Below, piece by piece: positions 28,401 to 36,809 of a stretch of 64,000 nt of DNA. Below the pieces are notes generated by a model. The model saw only the letters and a list, made by a program, of their open reading frames with translations. It ran no database searches and had not been told where the DNA came from. Each line of letters begins with the position of its first letter. Within the stretch, counting starts at the first letter, position 1. The DNA is taken from assembly GCA_011050685.1 (NCBI GenBank), contig DRFF01000077.1, positions 1 to 64,000 on the forward strand, read 5' to 3'. The position numbers were made by a program, and so were the translations under genes. The stretch comes from Aurantimonas coralicida (GTDB lineage: Bacteria; Pseudomonadota; Alphaproteobacteria; Rhizobiales; Rhizobiaceae).

Positions 28401-28658
28401 GGTCCGCCGATTCTTGATCGCGACGTCGGAAAAGCGAATACCAAGAGTTCCCGCCGGACCGAATCCGACTTGCTGGCGACCGAACTCAACCGAGAAGGCT
28501 GGCCCGACAAACGCCGAGGCGATCCGTTCGGTCTGCCAACGCAGCAAGTCTTTGCCGCGATCGGTCCACAGCAGTGCGCTAATGGCGATGGCGAGCGCCA
28601 GAACAACGAATATGGCGAGACTGGCAAGCCCGGCGACAACCCGAATCGCTGTTTTCAT
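25449..28658 (-). CDS. Large AsmA-like/YhdP-type protein (DUF3971)
   Basis: 1069 aa from ATG 28658 (MKTAIRVVAG); an upstream start at 28712 adds only an Arg-rich stretch. One N-terminal transmembrane helix (about residues 8-32) anchors it, with the rest on the periplasmic side. The body is a long beta-rich series of Ala/Gly/Asp-rich strands, and the C-terminal ~160 residues form the AsmA-like region (AGDGIL-like turns, FGSSFEGTIYDSRE, SGSFMPAYAINRLFGALP, GITYRLAGAFGDPTLTVNP, SAIAPGIFRRIFE). YhdP/TamB/AsmA relatives are thought to bridge lipids to the outer membrane; this role is inferred from the family. Divergent from the peroxiredoxin gene. Confidence 0.9.
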   Translation of the reverse strand: MKTAIRVVAGLASLAIFVVLALAIAISALLWTDRGKDLLRWQTERIASAFVGPAFSVEFGRQQVGFGPAGTLGIRFSDVAIKNRRTGQAVGTAGSVRAGVGLGALFGGGLAVNRLSVETVRLDPSVLDHLLSDKEFVPEDFFSGLDRPFVAIEAIGLRGIEVSDLAVLGRDADRLESFRIAADAAGHFTIDAKGIVADQALALSGTATLDPNRQRIVELAARTSEQELRWGRVTANGDHDALGLVLPASFAVSLATTASGRRVTASVNGHDGRIVGKATQPVASVRGSVSLAEGEDHLTISDGRVDFGTAEAEFAGRIALIPDGSGRLRLELRTTRLASTAGRSDVATSASFKAVGAVHFGGAYVALDELSLKTDRGELAGTGELTGLNPADRVRLELTATALAAADIRAFWPFFIAGKARDWVLAHVGEAGSVPTGSLALDISLARLAEIAVPDEGPIGDEVRLALDFEDGTFATIGDMPAVETVSGTLDYRDGTTLITVAAGSITGFSSLDIVPSSLDFVRADHGVAASLSLNLVGDAPALLRLADRGPVGALRKFGWRSDDVTGRAKVGVGAAFLLGQPAPEQERLENWSVFADLDGVDLKRQIDGREIRAVSGMVTIAPGATIGDVSAVIDGIPARVEFSQPIGPNPIGEATLDVTARLTGDEVRAALPMLGEIVDGPLSARLTRVQDGFHAQLDLGTARLDMPAVGWSKGPGVPATLAFDLSVSGKLISMRNVELSGEGFSAKGSIEADNSGLRRVTLDSAALNRGDDISGQLIRGDDGYVLDMTGRSLDARAMLDRLRREGLVAKPGQASKSKAVNATIVLKRLLGFDGEEFRDATIRYKAGGAISLSAHTVAGRSIELAVRPHGADRMISLATDDAGSLLRFGGLYRRMQGGSARLQLSGLASGGFSGALTLQDFTLVDEPRLANLVGTTRAGSQSLAGAIGRDLEVSRAYFDSASVDLAWEGGRLVAQDGILRGPIFGSSFEGTIYDSREQIDISGSFMPAYAINRLFGALPFVGGILGNGAEGALIGITYRLAGAFGDPTLTVNPISAIAPGIFRRIFEY

Positions 28659-28864
28659 GGGCCGATCACGCGCGCGCCGAACGCCGCGCGCCCTGTCTCC
28701 ATGCCATCTCACGCGAAAAGATGCTCATTCTCGCTCCTGAAAATGCGCCGAGGGCGGCATGGCCGCTCCAACACAATAGAGATATTGATAAAAAATTCTG
28801 GCAGCCAAGGTTCACAAAACATCCCAAGGCTGATTTCTCAGGCCCCTGATCTCAATAGGACGAC

Positions 28865-29344
28865 ATGATGGCACTTTCAGCCGGCGATACCTGCCCCGAA
28901 TTCCGCTTGCCGGATGACAAGGGGGAAATCGTCTCTCGCGATGACCTGAAGGGCACGCCATTCGTCCTTTATTTCTATCCAAAGGACGATACCTCCGGTT
29001 GCACGGTTGAAGCTGTCGATTTCTCGCGGCTGAAGGGCGAATTCGATTCCCTCGGTGTCCCGGTATTCGGGGTCTCGCCGGATACGGTCAAAAAGCATGG
29101 CAAATTCAAGGACAAGCACGATCTAACCGTCTGTCTCCTGTCGGACGAGGAAAAGCTGCTGCTCGACGCCTACGGGGTTTGGGTCGAGAAGAGCATGTAT
29201 GGCCGACGTTACATGGGCGTCGAACGCACCACCGCGCTGGTCGGTCCGGACGGCAAGATCATCCGGCTCTGGCAGAAGGTGAAAGTGCCCGGTCACGCCG
29301 AGGAGGTGCTGGAAGCCGCGCGTCAATTTGCATCCGCCACATGA
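28865..29344 (+). CDS. bcp: Thioredoxin-dependent peroxiredoxin (BCP/PrxQ), resolving Cys missing
   Basis: 159 aa from ATG 28865 (ATG 28868 is an equally possible start). Reduces hydroperoxides in the cytoplasm. PrxQ pattern: FVLYFYPKDDTSGCTVEAVD with peroxidatic Cys46. Many PrxQ proteins have the resolving Cys five residues later; here that position is Val51. Another Cys sits near residue 92 (LTVCLLSDEE) and one at residue 10. The later SMYGRRYMGVERTTALVGPD is typical. Its stop overlaps the ATG of the DUF455 gene. Confidence 0.95.
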   Translation: MMALSAGDTCPEFRLPDDKGEIVSRDDLKGTPFVLYFYPKDDTSGCTVEAVDFSRLKGEFDSLGVPVFGVSPDTVKKHGKFKDKHDLTVCLLSDEEKLLLDAYGVWVEKSMYGRRYMGVERTTALVGPDGKIIRLWQKVKVPGHAEEVLEAARQFASAT

Positions 29345-30168
29345 GCAGAGCCAGCAAGGAACCCTCGACACTGCGGCAGGCAACCATCGAAGCGCTGCGC
29401 GAAAGCGACCTCGACGCCAAGGTGGAGCGCACCAACCTCGCCTGCCGCCTCTGGTTCGGCCGGCGCATAGGCCTGCACGCTCCTGGGGATCCTGCGCTGC
29501 CAGATCGGCCCGGCCGCCCGGCCGCCCCGATTCTCGTTTCGCCGCGCAAGGTCAAACGGCGCTCCGTGCACACGGTCGAGGGCCGCATCGCTCTGATCCA
29601 CGCGATTGCCCACATCGAGCTGAACGCCATCGATCTCGCGCTCGACATCGTCGCCCGCTTTGCCAGCGAAGCGGTGCCGCGCTCGTTCTTCGATGGCTGG
29701 ATGACCGTCGCGCTGGAAGAGGCCAAGCACTTCCGCCTGTTGGCGCGAAGGCTGGAAGCCCTCGGCTCCCACTATGGCGCCCTGCCCGCCCATGACGGAT
29801 TGTGGGAGGCCGTGGAGGCAACGGCGCATGATCTCGGCGCCCGCCTCGCGATCGTTCCGCTGATCCTCGAAGCGCGGGGGCTGGATGTGACGCCCTCGCT
29901 TCTGGAAAAACTGGAAGGTGTCGGCGACGCCGACACCGCGGCCATCCTGGAAATCATCTATCGCGACGAGAAAAAGCATGTGGCGATCGGCGCCAAGTGG
30001 TTCCGGTTCCTCTGCGCCCGGGAACGGCGCGATCCCGCCGAGCGCTTTCAAGAACTCGTTCGCGCGAGTTTCCGCGGCCAGGTAAAAGCGCCCTTCAACG
30101 ATCGCGCCCGATCCGAAGCGGGGTTGACCCCAACCTTCTATCGCTCGCTATCGCCGCTTTCCAGCTGA
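29341..30168 (+). CDS. DUF455 ferritin-like protein
   Basis: 275 aa from ATG 29341, overlapping the bcp stop (ATGA). The helical ferritin-like fold carries likely di-iron ligands: HAIAHIELNAIDLALDI (E and H), VALEEAKHFRLLARRL (ExxH) and IIYRDEKKHVAIGAKWF (ExxH). It resembles the DUF455 group related to MiaE-like di-iron proteins; the reaction is unknown. Translational coupling with a peroxiredoxin suggests a role in oxidative stress or iron handling, which is inference only. Confidence 0.9.
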   Translation: MSRASKEPSTLRQATIEALRESDLDAKVERTNLACRLWFGRRIGLHAPGDPALPDRPGRPAAPILVSPRKVKRRSVHTVEGRIALIHAIAHIELNAIDLALDIVARFASEAVPRSFFDGWMTVALEEAKHFRLLARRLEALGSHYGALPAHDGLWEAVEATAHDLGARLAIVPLILEARGLDVTPSLLEKLEGVGDADTAAILEIIYRDEKKHVAIGAKWFRFLCARERRDPAERFQELVRASFRGQVKAPFNDRARSEAGLTPTFYRSLSPLSS

Positions 30169-30200
30169 GAAGCGGAATTGTGAGCAACAGGCAAAGGATC

Positions 30201-30211
30201 GTTAACCTTAA
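30201..30211 (+). promoter_or_regulatory. CtrA-like half-site upstream of the M23 peptidase gene
   Basis: GTTAACCTTAA lies 59 bases before the ATG at 30270. It contains TTAACC, the half of the CtrA box (TTAA-N7-TTAA; TTAACCAT half) used by alphaproteobacterial cell-cycle genes. The same 11-mer occurs at 54742-54752. It is a plausible operator for a cell-wall hydrolase gene but lacks the full N7-spaced repeat. Confidence 0.3.
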
Positions 30212-30269
30212 TCGTGTGCAATCGGTTCATCGATGACTGGGCCTCCGTCCCATCAACGAGGAACGGGAA

Positions 30270-31607
30270 ATGGCGGCGAGCAAACACAGACGAACCTTTG
30301 GGGAGTACCGCGAGCCTCACACCATCATCATCGCCCGCGGCGAACAGGTTCGCCATTTCACGGTGGGGCGACGGTCGCTTCTGCTCGGAACGGCCTTTGC
30401 GGCTCTGATCTCTCTGACCATTGTAGCGGCGCCGACCTGGTTCCTCATGCAAGACGATATCGCGGCGCGGCTGACCGCGCGACAAGCCCAGATCCGTCAG
30501 GATTACGAACAGCGGATCGCATCGCTGCGTTCGCAACTCGACACAGTCACCAGCCGGCAGATGATTTCGCAAAAGATCGTCGAGACAAAGGTCGACGTGC
30601 TTCTCGATCAGCAGGAGGAGCTCACCGCCCGCTACGACAAGTTGCGCCCCTTGTATGAACGCGCCCAAGAGGTGGGGGTCGCCCTGGCGTCGATTCCCCT
30701 GCCCACACCCAATCCCCGGCTCGAGATAGCAGATTTGCCCATGGGGGTGCTTGACTCGCTCGTCGAGGACGAGGTCGGCGCGGTGGTTTCGCAGCCCGCT
30801 GCGGCCATCGTTGATCCGATCCGTACCGGCTCGCTCGGCGAGCGGGCCGCTTTCACCACCGGGTTGCGTCCCTCCTCGGCGGCGCCCGCCGAATTGGCCG
30901 GGAAGACCCAGGTCGCTGACGCGATGATCCGCGAGGTCGGACGCTCCATCGACATCGCCGAATTTCGTCAGATCGAACATCTACAGAGTATGGCGGAGAC
31001 GGCCCGGACACGAACGCTCAAAATCGCCGCGGCACTGAAGGCGGCCGGGATCGACGTTCCGGAGCTCGATGACCATACCGCCACGGGTGGTCCGTTCGAG
31101 CCGGTCCCGATCGACTATGATTTCGAAGACTCCTATGCCGAACTCGATACGGCCCTGGCATCTTTGCAGAAGGTTCATTCGGTGGCGGCAACACTGCCGA
31201 TATCGGCGCCGCTGCCCGGCAGCCGCCTCTCCAGCTCGTTCGGAATTCGCTCCGATCCCTTTCTCGGACGGCGCGGATTGCATTCGGGCGACGATTATGC
31301 CGCGGCGGCAGGCACGCCGGTCCCGGCCACCGCGCCCGGCACCGTCACTAAAGCCGGCCGCGCCGGTGGTTACGGCAACCTCGTCGAAATCGACCACGGC
31401 AACGGCATTACCACTCGATACGCACATATGTTGCGGGTCGACGTTAGCGTGGGCCAGACCGTCGCGAAAGGCACCAAGATCGGCGAGGTCGGCAGCACCG
31501 GGCGTAGCACCGGCCCCCACCTTCACTACGAAGTGCGGCGCGATGACCGAGCCGTCGACCCGGCGCGATTTCGTCGCATCGGCCTGAGGATAGGCGCGCT
31601 CAGCTGA
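30270..31607 (+). CDS. M23-family peptidoglycan metallopeptidase, membrane-anchored
   Basis: 445 aa from ATG 30270, with GAGGAACGGGAA upstream. A single transmembrane helix (about residues 38-60) follows a short cytoplasmic start; a coiled-coil region (residues ~70-140, QQEELTARYDKLRPLYERAQ) comes next. The C-terminal LytM/M23 domain (residues ~315-440) has HSGDDYAAAAGTPV and HLHYEVR, the HxxxD and HxH zinc ligands. It should cut peptidoglycan cross-links, or act as an EnvC-like activator if inactive; the zinc ligands look intact. Convergent with prfB, 33 bases away. Confidence 0.93.
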   Translation: MAASKHRRTFGEYREPHTIIIARGEQVRHFTVGRRSLLLGTAFAALISLTIVAAPTWFLMQDDIAARLTARQAQIRQDYEQRIASLRSQLDTVTSRQMISQKIVETKVDVLLDQQEELTARYDKLRPLYERAQEVGVALASIPLPTPNPRLEIADLPMGVLDSLVEDEVGAVVSQPAAAIVDPIRTGSLGERAAFTTGLRPSSAAPAELAGKTQVADAMIREVGRSIDIAEFRQIEHLQSMAETARTRTLKIAAALKAAGIDVPELDDHTATGGPFEPVPIDYDFEDSYAELDTALASLQKVHSVAATLPISAPLPGSRLSSSFGIRSDPFLGRRGLHSGDDYAAAAGTPVPATAPGTVTKAGRAGGYGNLVEIDHGNGITTRYAHMLRVDVSVGQTVAKGTKIGEVGSTGRSTGPHLHYEVRRDDRAVDPARFRRIGLRIGALS

Positions 31608-31640
31608 CGGCTGGCCTTTACCCGCCCGTCCATCCTGTTC

Positions 31641-32769
31641 TCAGGCGATATCTTCGACTTCCACGTCGCTGCCATGCACGCGATGGGCCAGTGCCGCTTC
31701 CATGAACTCGTCGATGTAGCCATCCAGCACGTCTTGGGGTGACGTGCTCTCCACGCCGGTGCGCAAGTCCTTCACCAGCTGATACGGCTGCAGGACGTAA
31801 GACCGGATCTGGTGACCCCAGCCGATATCGGTCTTCGATGCGGCCTCGGCACTCGCCTCTTCCTCGCGCCGCTCGAGTTCGGCCTCGTAGAGCCGCGCGC
31901 GCAACATGTTCCACGCCGTTGCGCGGTTCTTGTGCTGTGAGCGCTCGGCCTGACACTGAACGACGATGCCGGTCGCCAAATGAGTGATGCGCACGGCCGA
32001 ATCCGTCGTATTGACGTGCTGACCGCCGGCGCCGGACGCGCGATAGGTATCGATACGCACGTCGGACTCGGACACGTCGATCTGGATCGTGTCGTCGATC
32101 ACCGGATACACCCAAACCGACGCAAAGGACGTGTGGCGTCGCGCCTGGCTATCATACGGCGAAATCCGCACGAGGCGATGCACGCCCGATTCGGTTTTCA
32201 TCCAGCCATAGGCGTTGTGGCCCTTAATGAGCAGCGTCGCCGATTTGATGCCTGCCTCTTCGCCGGCATGTTCCTCGAGAACCTCCACCTTCATCTTGGA
32301 GCGGTCGGCCCAGCGCATATACATGCGCAAAAGCATGGCCGCCCAGTCCTGGCTCTCGGTGCCACCGGCACCGGAATGGACCTCGACATAGGTGTCGTTG
32401 GAATCGGCCTCGCCCGCCAGCAACGCCTCGATCTGCCGTTTGTCGACGTCGGCCCGAATTCCGCGGATCGCCTTTTCGGCTTCCGTCACGATCTCAGAAT
32501 CGCCCTCCTCCTCGCCCATGGCGATGAGTTCGACGTTATCGCTGAGCGACTGGTCGAGGCGCTTGATGGAGCTGACCGCTTCGTCGAGATGCTGGCGCTC
32601 GCGCATCAGCTTCTGCGCCTCCGCCGCATCGTCCCAGATCGACGGATCTTCCGCTTTCTGGTTCAGATGATCGAGGCGCTTGAGGGATTGATCCCAGTCA
32701 AAGATGCCTCCTCAGCAGGCTTATGGCCTGCTTGATTTCGTCGACCATAGTCTCGATCTCGGCACGCAT
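31641..32769 (-). CDS. prfB: Peptide chain release factor 2 with programmed +1 frameshift
   Basis: Two reading frames joined: codons 1-23 from ATG 32769 to CTT (32703-32701), then an in-frame TGA (32700-32698). Skipping base 32700 continues with GAC (32699) to the stop at 31641, giving 375 aa. The internal Shine-Dalgarno AGGAGG plus CTT-TGA-C is the known prfB autoregulation site: when RF2 is scarce, the ribosome shifts. Motifs: RASGAGGQHVNTTDSAVRIT (GGQ, peptidyl release) and VRISPYDSQARRHTSFASV (anticodon-like SPY for SPF, an alphaproteobacterial variant by my recollection). Recognises UGA/UAA stops. Downstream of mrcA in the same direction. Confidence 0.97.
32697..32712 (-). promoter_or_regulatory. 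Programmed +1 frameshift signal in prfB
   Basis: Minus-strand AGGAGG-CAT-CTT-TGA-C. The anti-SD-pairing hexamer lies 3 nt before the slippery CTT. The TGA in the zero frame must be read as G-A-C in the +1 frame to produce full-length RF2, as in E. coli prfB. Confidence 0.97.
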
Positions 32770-32841
32770 GCCGCAATCTCCTGCTTCGCTGGTAATTTGA
32801 ATGCCGCCCCGACGACCGCGGAGCGCTTTACGCAAGGAAAC

Positions 32842-32858
32842 GGGCGGTAAGCCCGCCC
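32842..32858 (-). terminator. Possible intrinsic terminator between mrcA and prfB
   Basis: On the minus strand GGGCGG-GCTTA-CCGCCC is followed by GTTTCCTT. The 6-bp stem is short but GC-pure, and lies between the mrcA stop (32893) and the prfB start (32769). It would partly separate the two transcripts. Weak T-run, so the call is tentative. Confidence 0.4.
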
Positions 32859-32892
32859 TTGAAGCGTCTATAACGCCGATGGCGGCGCTTGG

Positions 32893-35331
32893 CTAGAACA
32901 GCCCGCCAGCGCCCTGGACGATGGCCTGCTCGGCTTCCTGCGAGACCTCGCCGGAGCCGAAACCCGACGCGACCTCGTCCATGCCGATGACCTGGTAGGC
33001 ATCCGACGGGCCGGTTCCGGGCTTGAACGCCTCCATGATGACGTCGGGTCCCGAGCCGCTGGCGCGCATGCCGGACTTCCGGTTGACGGCGATGATCTCC
33101 ATGCCCTCCGGAGGTTGGAACTCGATCGGCTTACGGTCTTTCAAAGCCTCCCGCATGAAATCGATGAAGACCGGGGCAGCCATTCCGCCACCCGTCGCTC
33201 CGCGGCCCATCGGCGTCGGATTGTCGTAGCCGAGGAAGACACCGGTGACGATACCCGGCGTGAAGCCAACGAACCAGACGTCCTTCTCCTCATTGGTCGT
33301 CCCGGTCTTGCCGGCAATCGGAACGCCGAGTTCCTTCACCTTGGTCGCGGTACCGCGCTGCACGACGCCTTCCATCATCGAGGTGATCTGGTAGGCCGTC
33401 ATCGGATCAAGGATCTGATCACGTTCGTCGATCAGCTCCGGCTCGGGCTGGCCGTCATATCGGGTCGCATCGCACGACTGGCATTGGCGCTGATCGTGTT
33501 TGTAGATCGTGCGTCCATACCGGTCCTGGATGCGATCGATCAGCGAGGGCTCAAGCGAACGCCCACCATTGGCGATCGTCGAAAATGCCGACACCATCCG
33601 CAGGACCGTCGTTTCGCCCGCGCCGAGCGCCATGGGAAGATAGGGCAAGAGCTTGTCGTATATGCCGAACCGTTCCGCGTATTCGGCGACGAGTTGCATG
33701 CCCATGTCCTTGGCCAGACGGACCGTCATGAGGTTGCGGCTCTTTTCGATTCCCAGGCGCAGTGTCGATGGGCCGGCGGAGCCGCCGCCGTAATTGGACG
33801 GCTCCCAGAAACCGCCATTGCCGTCGGGCAGTGAAATCGGCGCGTCGAGGATGACGGACGCGGGGGTGTAGCCATTGTCGAGGGCCGCGGCGTAGACGAA
33901 CGGTTTGAACGACGATCCGGGCTGCCGATAGGCCTGCGAAGCCCGGTTGAATTCCGACTCGGCGAAGGAGAAGCCGCCGACCATGGCCAAGACGCGGCCG
34001 GTCTGCGGTTCCATCGCGACCAGCGCGCCCTGAATCTTCGGCGGTTGGCGGAGCCGATAGCCATCCTCGACTTTCTCGACATAGACGACGTCACCGCGCG
34101 AGACGACATCCGAGGCCGACTTCACCGTGCCCTGTCGCTCTTTGGTGTTAAGCCGCATCGCCCACTTCATGTCGGCGAGCGCGACCGTGCCGACTTCGCG
34201 TTTTGGGCCGAGCGCGCCGGAGACCTGGCGTGCCGGCTGAAGGCCGATGCTGATCCGGTCGCTGTCGGTGGCGAGAACCACCGCCAAGCGCCACTCGGGC
34301 ACGTCCGCGAGCGGTTCGACCTTGCCGAGCGCCGGCCCCCAGTCGCTTCCAATGTCGATCCGCGTCACCGCGCCCCGAAACCCACGCGCCTCGTCATATT
34401 TGACCAGCCCACGCTGCAGCGCGGCGCGCGCTTCGGCCTGCAGCTGTGGATCAAGCGTCGTTCGGACTGACAATCCGCCTTCGTAGAGCGCATCGACCCC
34501 ATAGCGCTGTATGATCTCGCGCCGGACATCCTCAGTGAAATACTCTGCTGCCGCCAGATAGGTGTCGGATGAGCGAGGATTGACGCCCAACGGCTTTTGC
34601 TGAGCCTCGACGGCCTCGGCATCGGTGATAATCTGGTTCGTGGCCATCTGATCGATGACCCAGTTCCGACGCTCGAGCGCCTTGTCTTCGTCGCGGAACG
34701 GATTGTAGTTCTCCGGCGCCTTGGGCAGCGCCGCGAGATAAGCCGATTCCTCGATCGTCAGCTCGCTGACCGGCTTGTCGAAATAGGCCAGCGACGCCGC
34801 GGCGATGCCATAGGAGCCGAGCCCGAGGTAGATCTCGTTGAGATAAAGCTCGAAGATCTTGTCTTTCGAATAGGCTTGCTCGATGCGCAGCGAAAGGATC
34901 GCTTCCTTCACCTTGCGATCCAGCGTGCGCTCGTTCGTCAACAGAAAGTTCTTGGCGACCTGCTGGGTGATCGTCGAAGCGCCCTGCATGCGCCCACCCT
35001 TGGCCAGGACCAGGACGGCACGGGCGACACCTTCGAGGTCGATGCCGGGATGCTGATAGAAGTTCTTGTCTTCGGCCGAGAGAAACGCGTTCTTGACCAG
35101 ATCGGGGATCGCTTGGATCGGCAGAAACAAACGGCGTTGGCGCGCATATTCGGCCATGAGCGAGCCGTCCGAAGCGTGAACCCGCGTCGTCACCGGCGGC
35201 TCGTAGTCGGCCAGCACCTGATAGTCCGGCAAATCCTGCGCCATCTTCTCGACGTACCAGGCAAAACCACCCGCCACGATCAGGAAGAAGATGGCTCCGA
35301 TTCCGAAGAAATAGCCGAGCAGTCTAATCAT
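32893..35331 (-). CDS. mrcA: Penicillin-binding protein 1A (bifunctional transglycosylase/transpeptidase)
   Basis: 812 aa from ATG 35331. One N-terminal transmembrane helix (residues ~3-27). Transglycosylase domain (residues ~55-235) with FLSAEDKNFYQHPGIDLEG (catalytic Glu) and GASTITQQVAKNFLL; an OB-like insert follows. The transpeptidase domain has the nucleophile motif PGSSFKPFVYAAAL (SSFK), SRNLMTVRLA (SxN) and PIAGKTGTTNEEKD (KTG). It builds and cross-links glycan strands in the periplasm. It lies between amiC and prfB, all leftward, and 168 bases separate it from amiC. Confidence 0.97.
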   Translation of the reverse strand: MIRLLGYFFGIGAIFFLIVAGGFAWYVEKMAQDLPDYQVLADYEPPVTTRVHASDGSLMAEYARQRRLFLPIQAIPDLVKNAFLSAEDKNFYQHPGIDLEGVARAVLVLAKGGRMQGASTITQQVAKNFLLTNERTLDRKVKEAILSLRIEQAYSKDKIFELYLNEIYLGLGSYGIAAASLAYFDKPVSELTIEESAYLAALPKAPENYNPFRDEDKALERRNWVIDQMATNQIITDAEAVEAQQKPLGVNPRSSDTYLAAAEYFTEDVRREIIQRYGVDALYEGGLSVRTTLDPQLQAEARAALQRGLVKYDEARGFRGAVTRIDIGSDWGPALGKVEPLADVPEWRLAVVLATDSDRISIGLQPARQVSGALGPKREVGTVALADMKWAMRLNTKERQGTVKSASDVVSRGDVVYVEKVEDGYRLRQPPKIQGALVAMEPQTGRVLAMVGGFSFAESEFNRASQAYRQPGSSFKPFVYAAALDNGYTPASVILDAPISLPDGNGGFWEPSNYGGGSAGPSTLRLGIEKSRNLMTVRLAKDMGMQLVAEYAERFGIYDKLLPYLPMALGAGETTVLRMVSAFSTIANGGRSLEPSLIDRIQDRYGRTIYKHDQRQCQSCDATRYDGQPEPELIDERDQILDPMTAYQITSMMEGVVQRGTATKVKELGVPIAGKTGTTNEEKDVWFVGFTPGIVTGVFLGYDNPTPMGRGATGGGMAAPVFIDFMREALKDRKPIEFQPPEGMEIIAVNRKSGMRASGSGPDVIMEAFKPGTGPSDAYQVIGMDEVASGFGSGEVSQEAEQAIVQGAGGLF

Positions 35332-35498
35332 AAAAACTCCGTCCGCCCCAGGTGCGACACTCCGGTTCGGTCTCCTACCCGATCATGGCGCCGATTGGCC
35401 ATCCGGCAGGTCTATAAATACGGTCTGGACGAACGATTGCCCTTTTCCGCATTCAATCCATCAACCTTGTTGTCGGCAATTGCGGCAAGGCCGTGAAC

Positions 35499-36809
35499 TC
35501 AATCGGCTTTCGGTCGATCAATTGCCGTCTTCGTTGTCGATTTATCACACTCGTCGGCTGCAGTGCAGCCTCGTCGTCCTCCCTGCTCCGTTCCCCCGAA
35601 AAAATTCATCACAGCATCCGCCGTGGCGGCGGCCACCTCTTTGCGCCAGGCATCATCCTGCAAGAGCTTTTCGTCCTGACGGTTGGAAAGAAAACCGAAT
35701 TCGACCAGGACAGAGGGAACATCCGGCGCCTTTAGAACCTTGAACCCCGCCGACCGCTTGGGTCGATTGATCAGGCGGATGTCGCGCGTGGCCAGATCGT
35801 GGACGAGCGACGTCGCGAAGTGCTCCGAGAAGCTGACGGTTTCCCGGCGCGTGAGATCCAGCAGGATGTCGAAGACGTCCGGTTTTTCCTTCTGCCATTC
35901 TTCGCCGGCAAAGCGGTCAGAGGCATTTTCCGCGGCGGCGACCTGCCGAGACAGCTCGTCCGATGCCGTTTCCGAAAGCGTATAGACTGTCGCGCCGCGC
36001 AAAGCGGATTGGCGAATCGAATCGGCGTGGATCGAGATGAAAAGATCGGCCCGCTCCCGGCGGCCGGCGGCGGCCCGCGCGTCCAATGGAATGAAGGTGT
36101 CATCTTCGCGGGTCAAAACCACTCTGACGCCACCCTTGGCGAGCAGCGAATCCCTCAGGGCGAACGCCAGTTCCAGATTGATATCCTTCTCATGCGTGCC
36201 GGAGCGCGACACCGCGCCATTGTCGATTCCGCCGTGGCCGGGATCGAGCACGATCGTCAGCTTCCGTTCGGGCTTCGCCGCGTTCTGTTTCGAGTCAGTG
36301 GCATCGGGCTGTGCGCCCGGTGTTTCGACGGACGCCACGGGCGCGGGTGCCGCGTCCGACGGCTGAATCGACAGGATAATGACCTGCCCGTCCGGACTTT
36401 CCTCGGTCCGGATCGCGGCGGATGCCTGTCGCTTGAGGCGAAAGATGAAACGATAGCGGTTGCTGGAGACGAGCCCGTGGCGGATGCTCTCGACGAAACC
36501 GTTGTCCGGCGGTACCGCGATTGAAGCGGCCGAAAGCGTATCGATGAAGTCGATCGCGACCCGATCGGGATTGGCAAGCCGCAATATGCGGGTCTGGGGT
36601 TTGCCTCGCAGGACGAAGGATGCGGTGTATTCGCCCTCTTCGGCACTCTGGCTCATGTCGGTAATGACCAAGTCCCGAGCGTCTGCCTCCCCCCGCCAGG
36701 CCAAGATCGCAAGCAGCGTCAATGCCGCGACCGTAAGCCATCCCCGACAGCCGGAAACCAGTGTTTGGACGAAGCGTGTCATGCCCCTCGATCCAGCCAG
36801 TGCTCCCAT
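35499..36809 (-). CDS. amiC: N-acetylmuramoyl-L-alanine amidase (AMIN + Amidase_3)
   Basis: 436 aa from ATG 36809, 7 nt after GAGGAT; ATG 36782 is the alternative with poorer spacing. A signal sequence follows (about residues 10-45). An N-terminal AMIN domain (residues ~47-145) targets peptidoglycan/septum; a linker rich in Ala/Pro precedes the Amidase_3 domain (residues ~180-405) with VLDPGHGGIDNGAV (Zn His), THEKDINLELAFAL (Zn Glu), LFISIHADSIRQ (Zn His) and SVLVEFGFLSNRQDEKLL (catalytic Glu). Cleaves the amide between MurNAc and the stem peptide for daughter-cell separation. The C-terminal ~25 residues are a basic/Thr-rich tail. Divergent from rne. Confidence 0.95.
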   Translation of the reverse strand: MGALAGSRGMTRFVQTLVSGCRGWLTVAALTLLAILAWRGEADARDLVITDMSQSAEEGEYTASFVLRGKPQTRILRLANPDRVAIDFIDTLSAASIAVPPDNGFVESIRHGLVSSNRYRFIFRLKRQASAAIRTEESPDGQVIILSIQPSDAAPAPVASVETPGAQPDATDSKQNAAKPERKLTIVLDPGHGGIDNGAVSRSGTHEKDINLELAFALRDSLLAKGGVRVVLTREDDTFIPLDARAAAGRRERADLFISIHADSIRQSALRGATVYTLSETASDELSRQVAAAENASDRFAGEEWQKEKPDVFDILLDLTRRETVSFSEHFATSLVHDLATRDIRLINRPKRSAGFKVLKAPDVPSVLVEFGFLSNRQDEKLLQDDAWRKEVAAATADAVMNFFGGTEQGGRRGCTAADECDKSTTKTAIDRPKAD

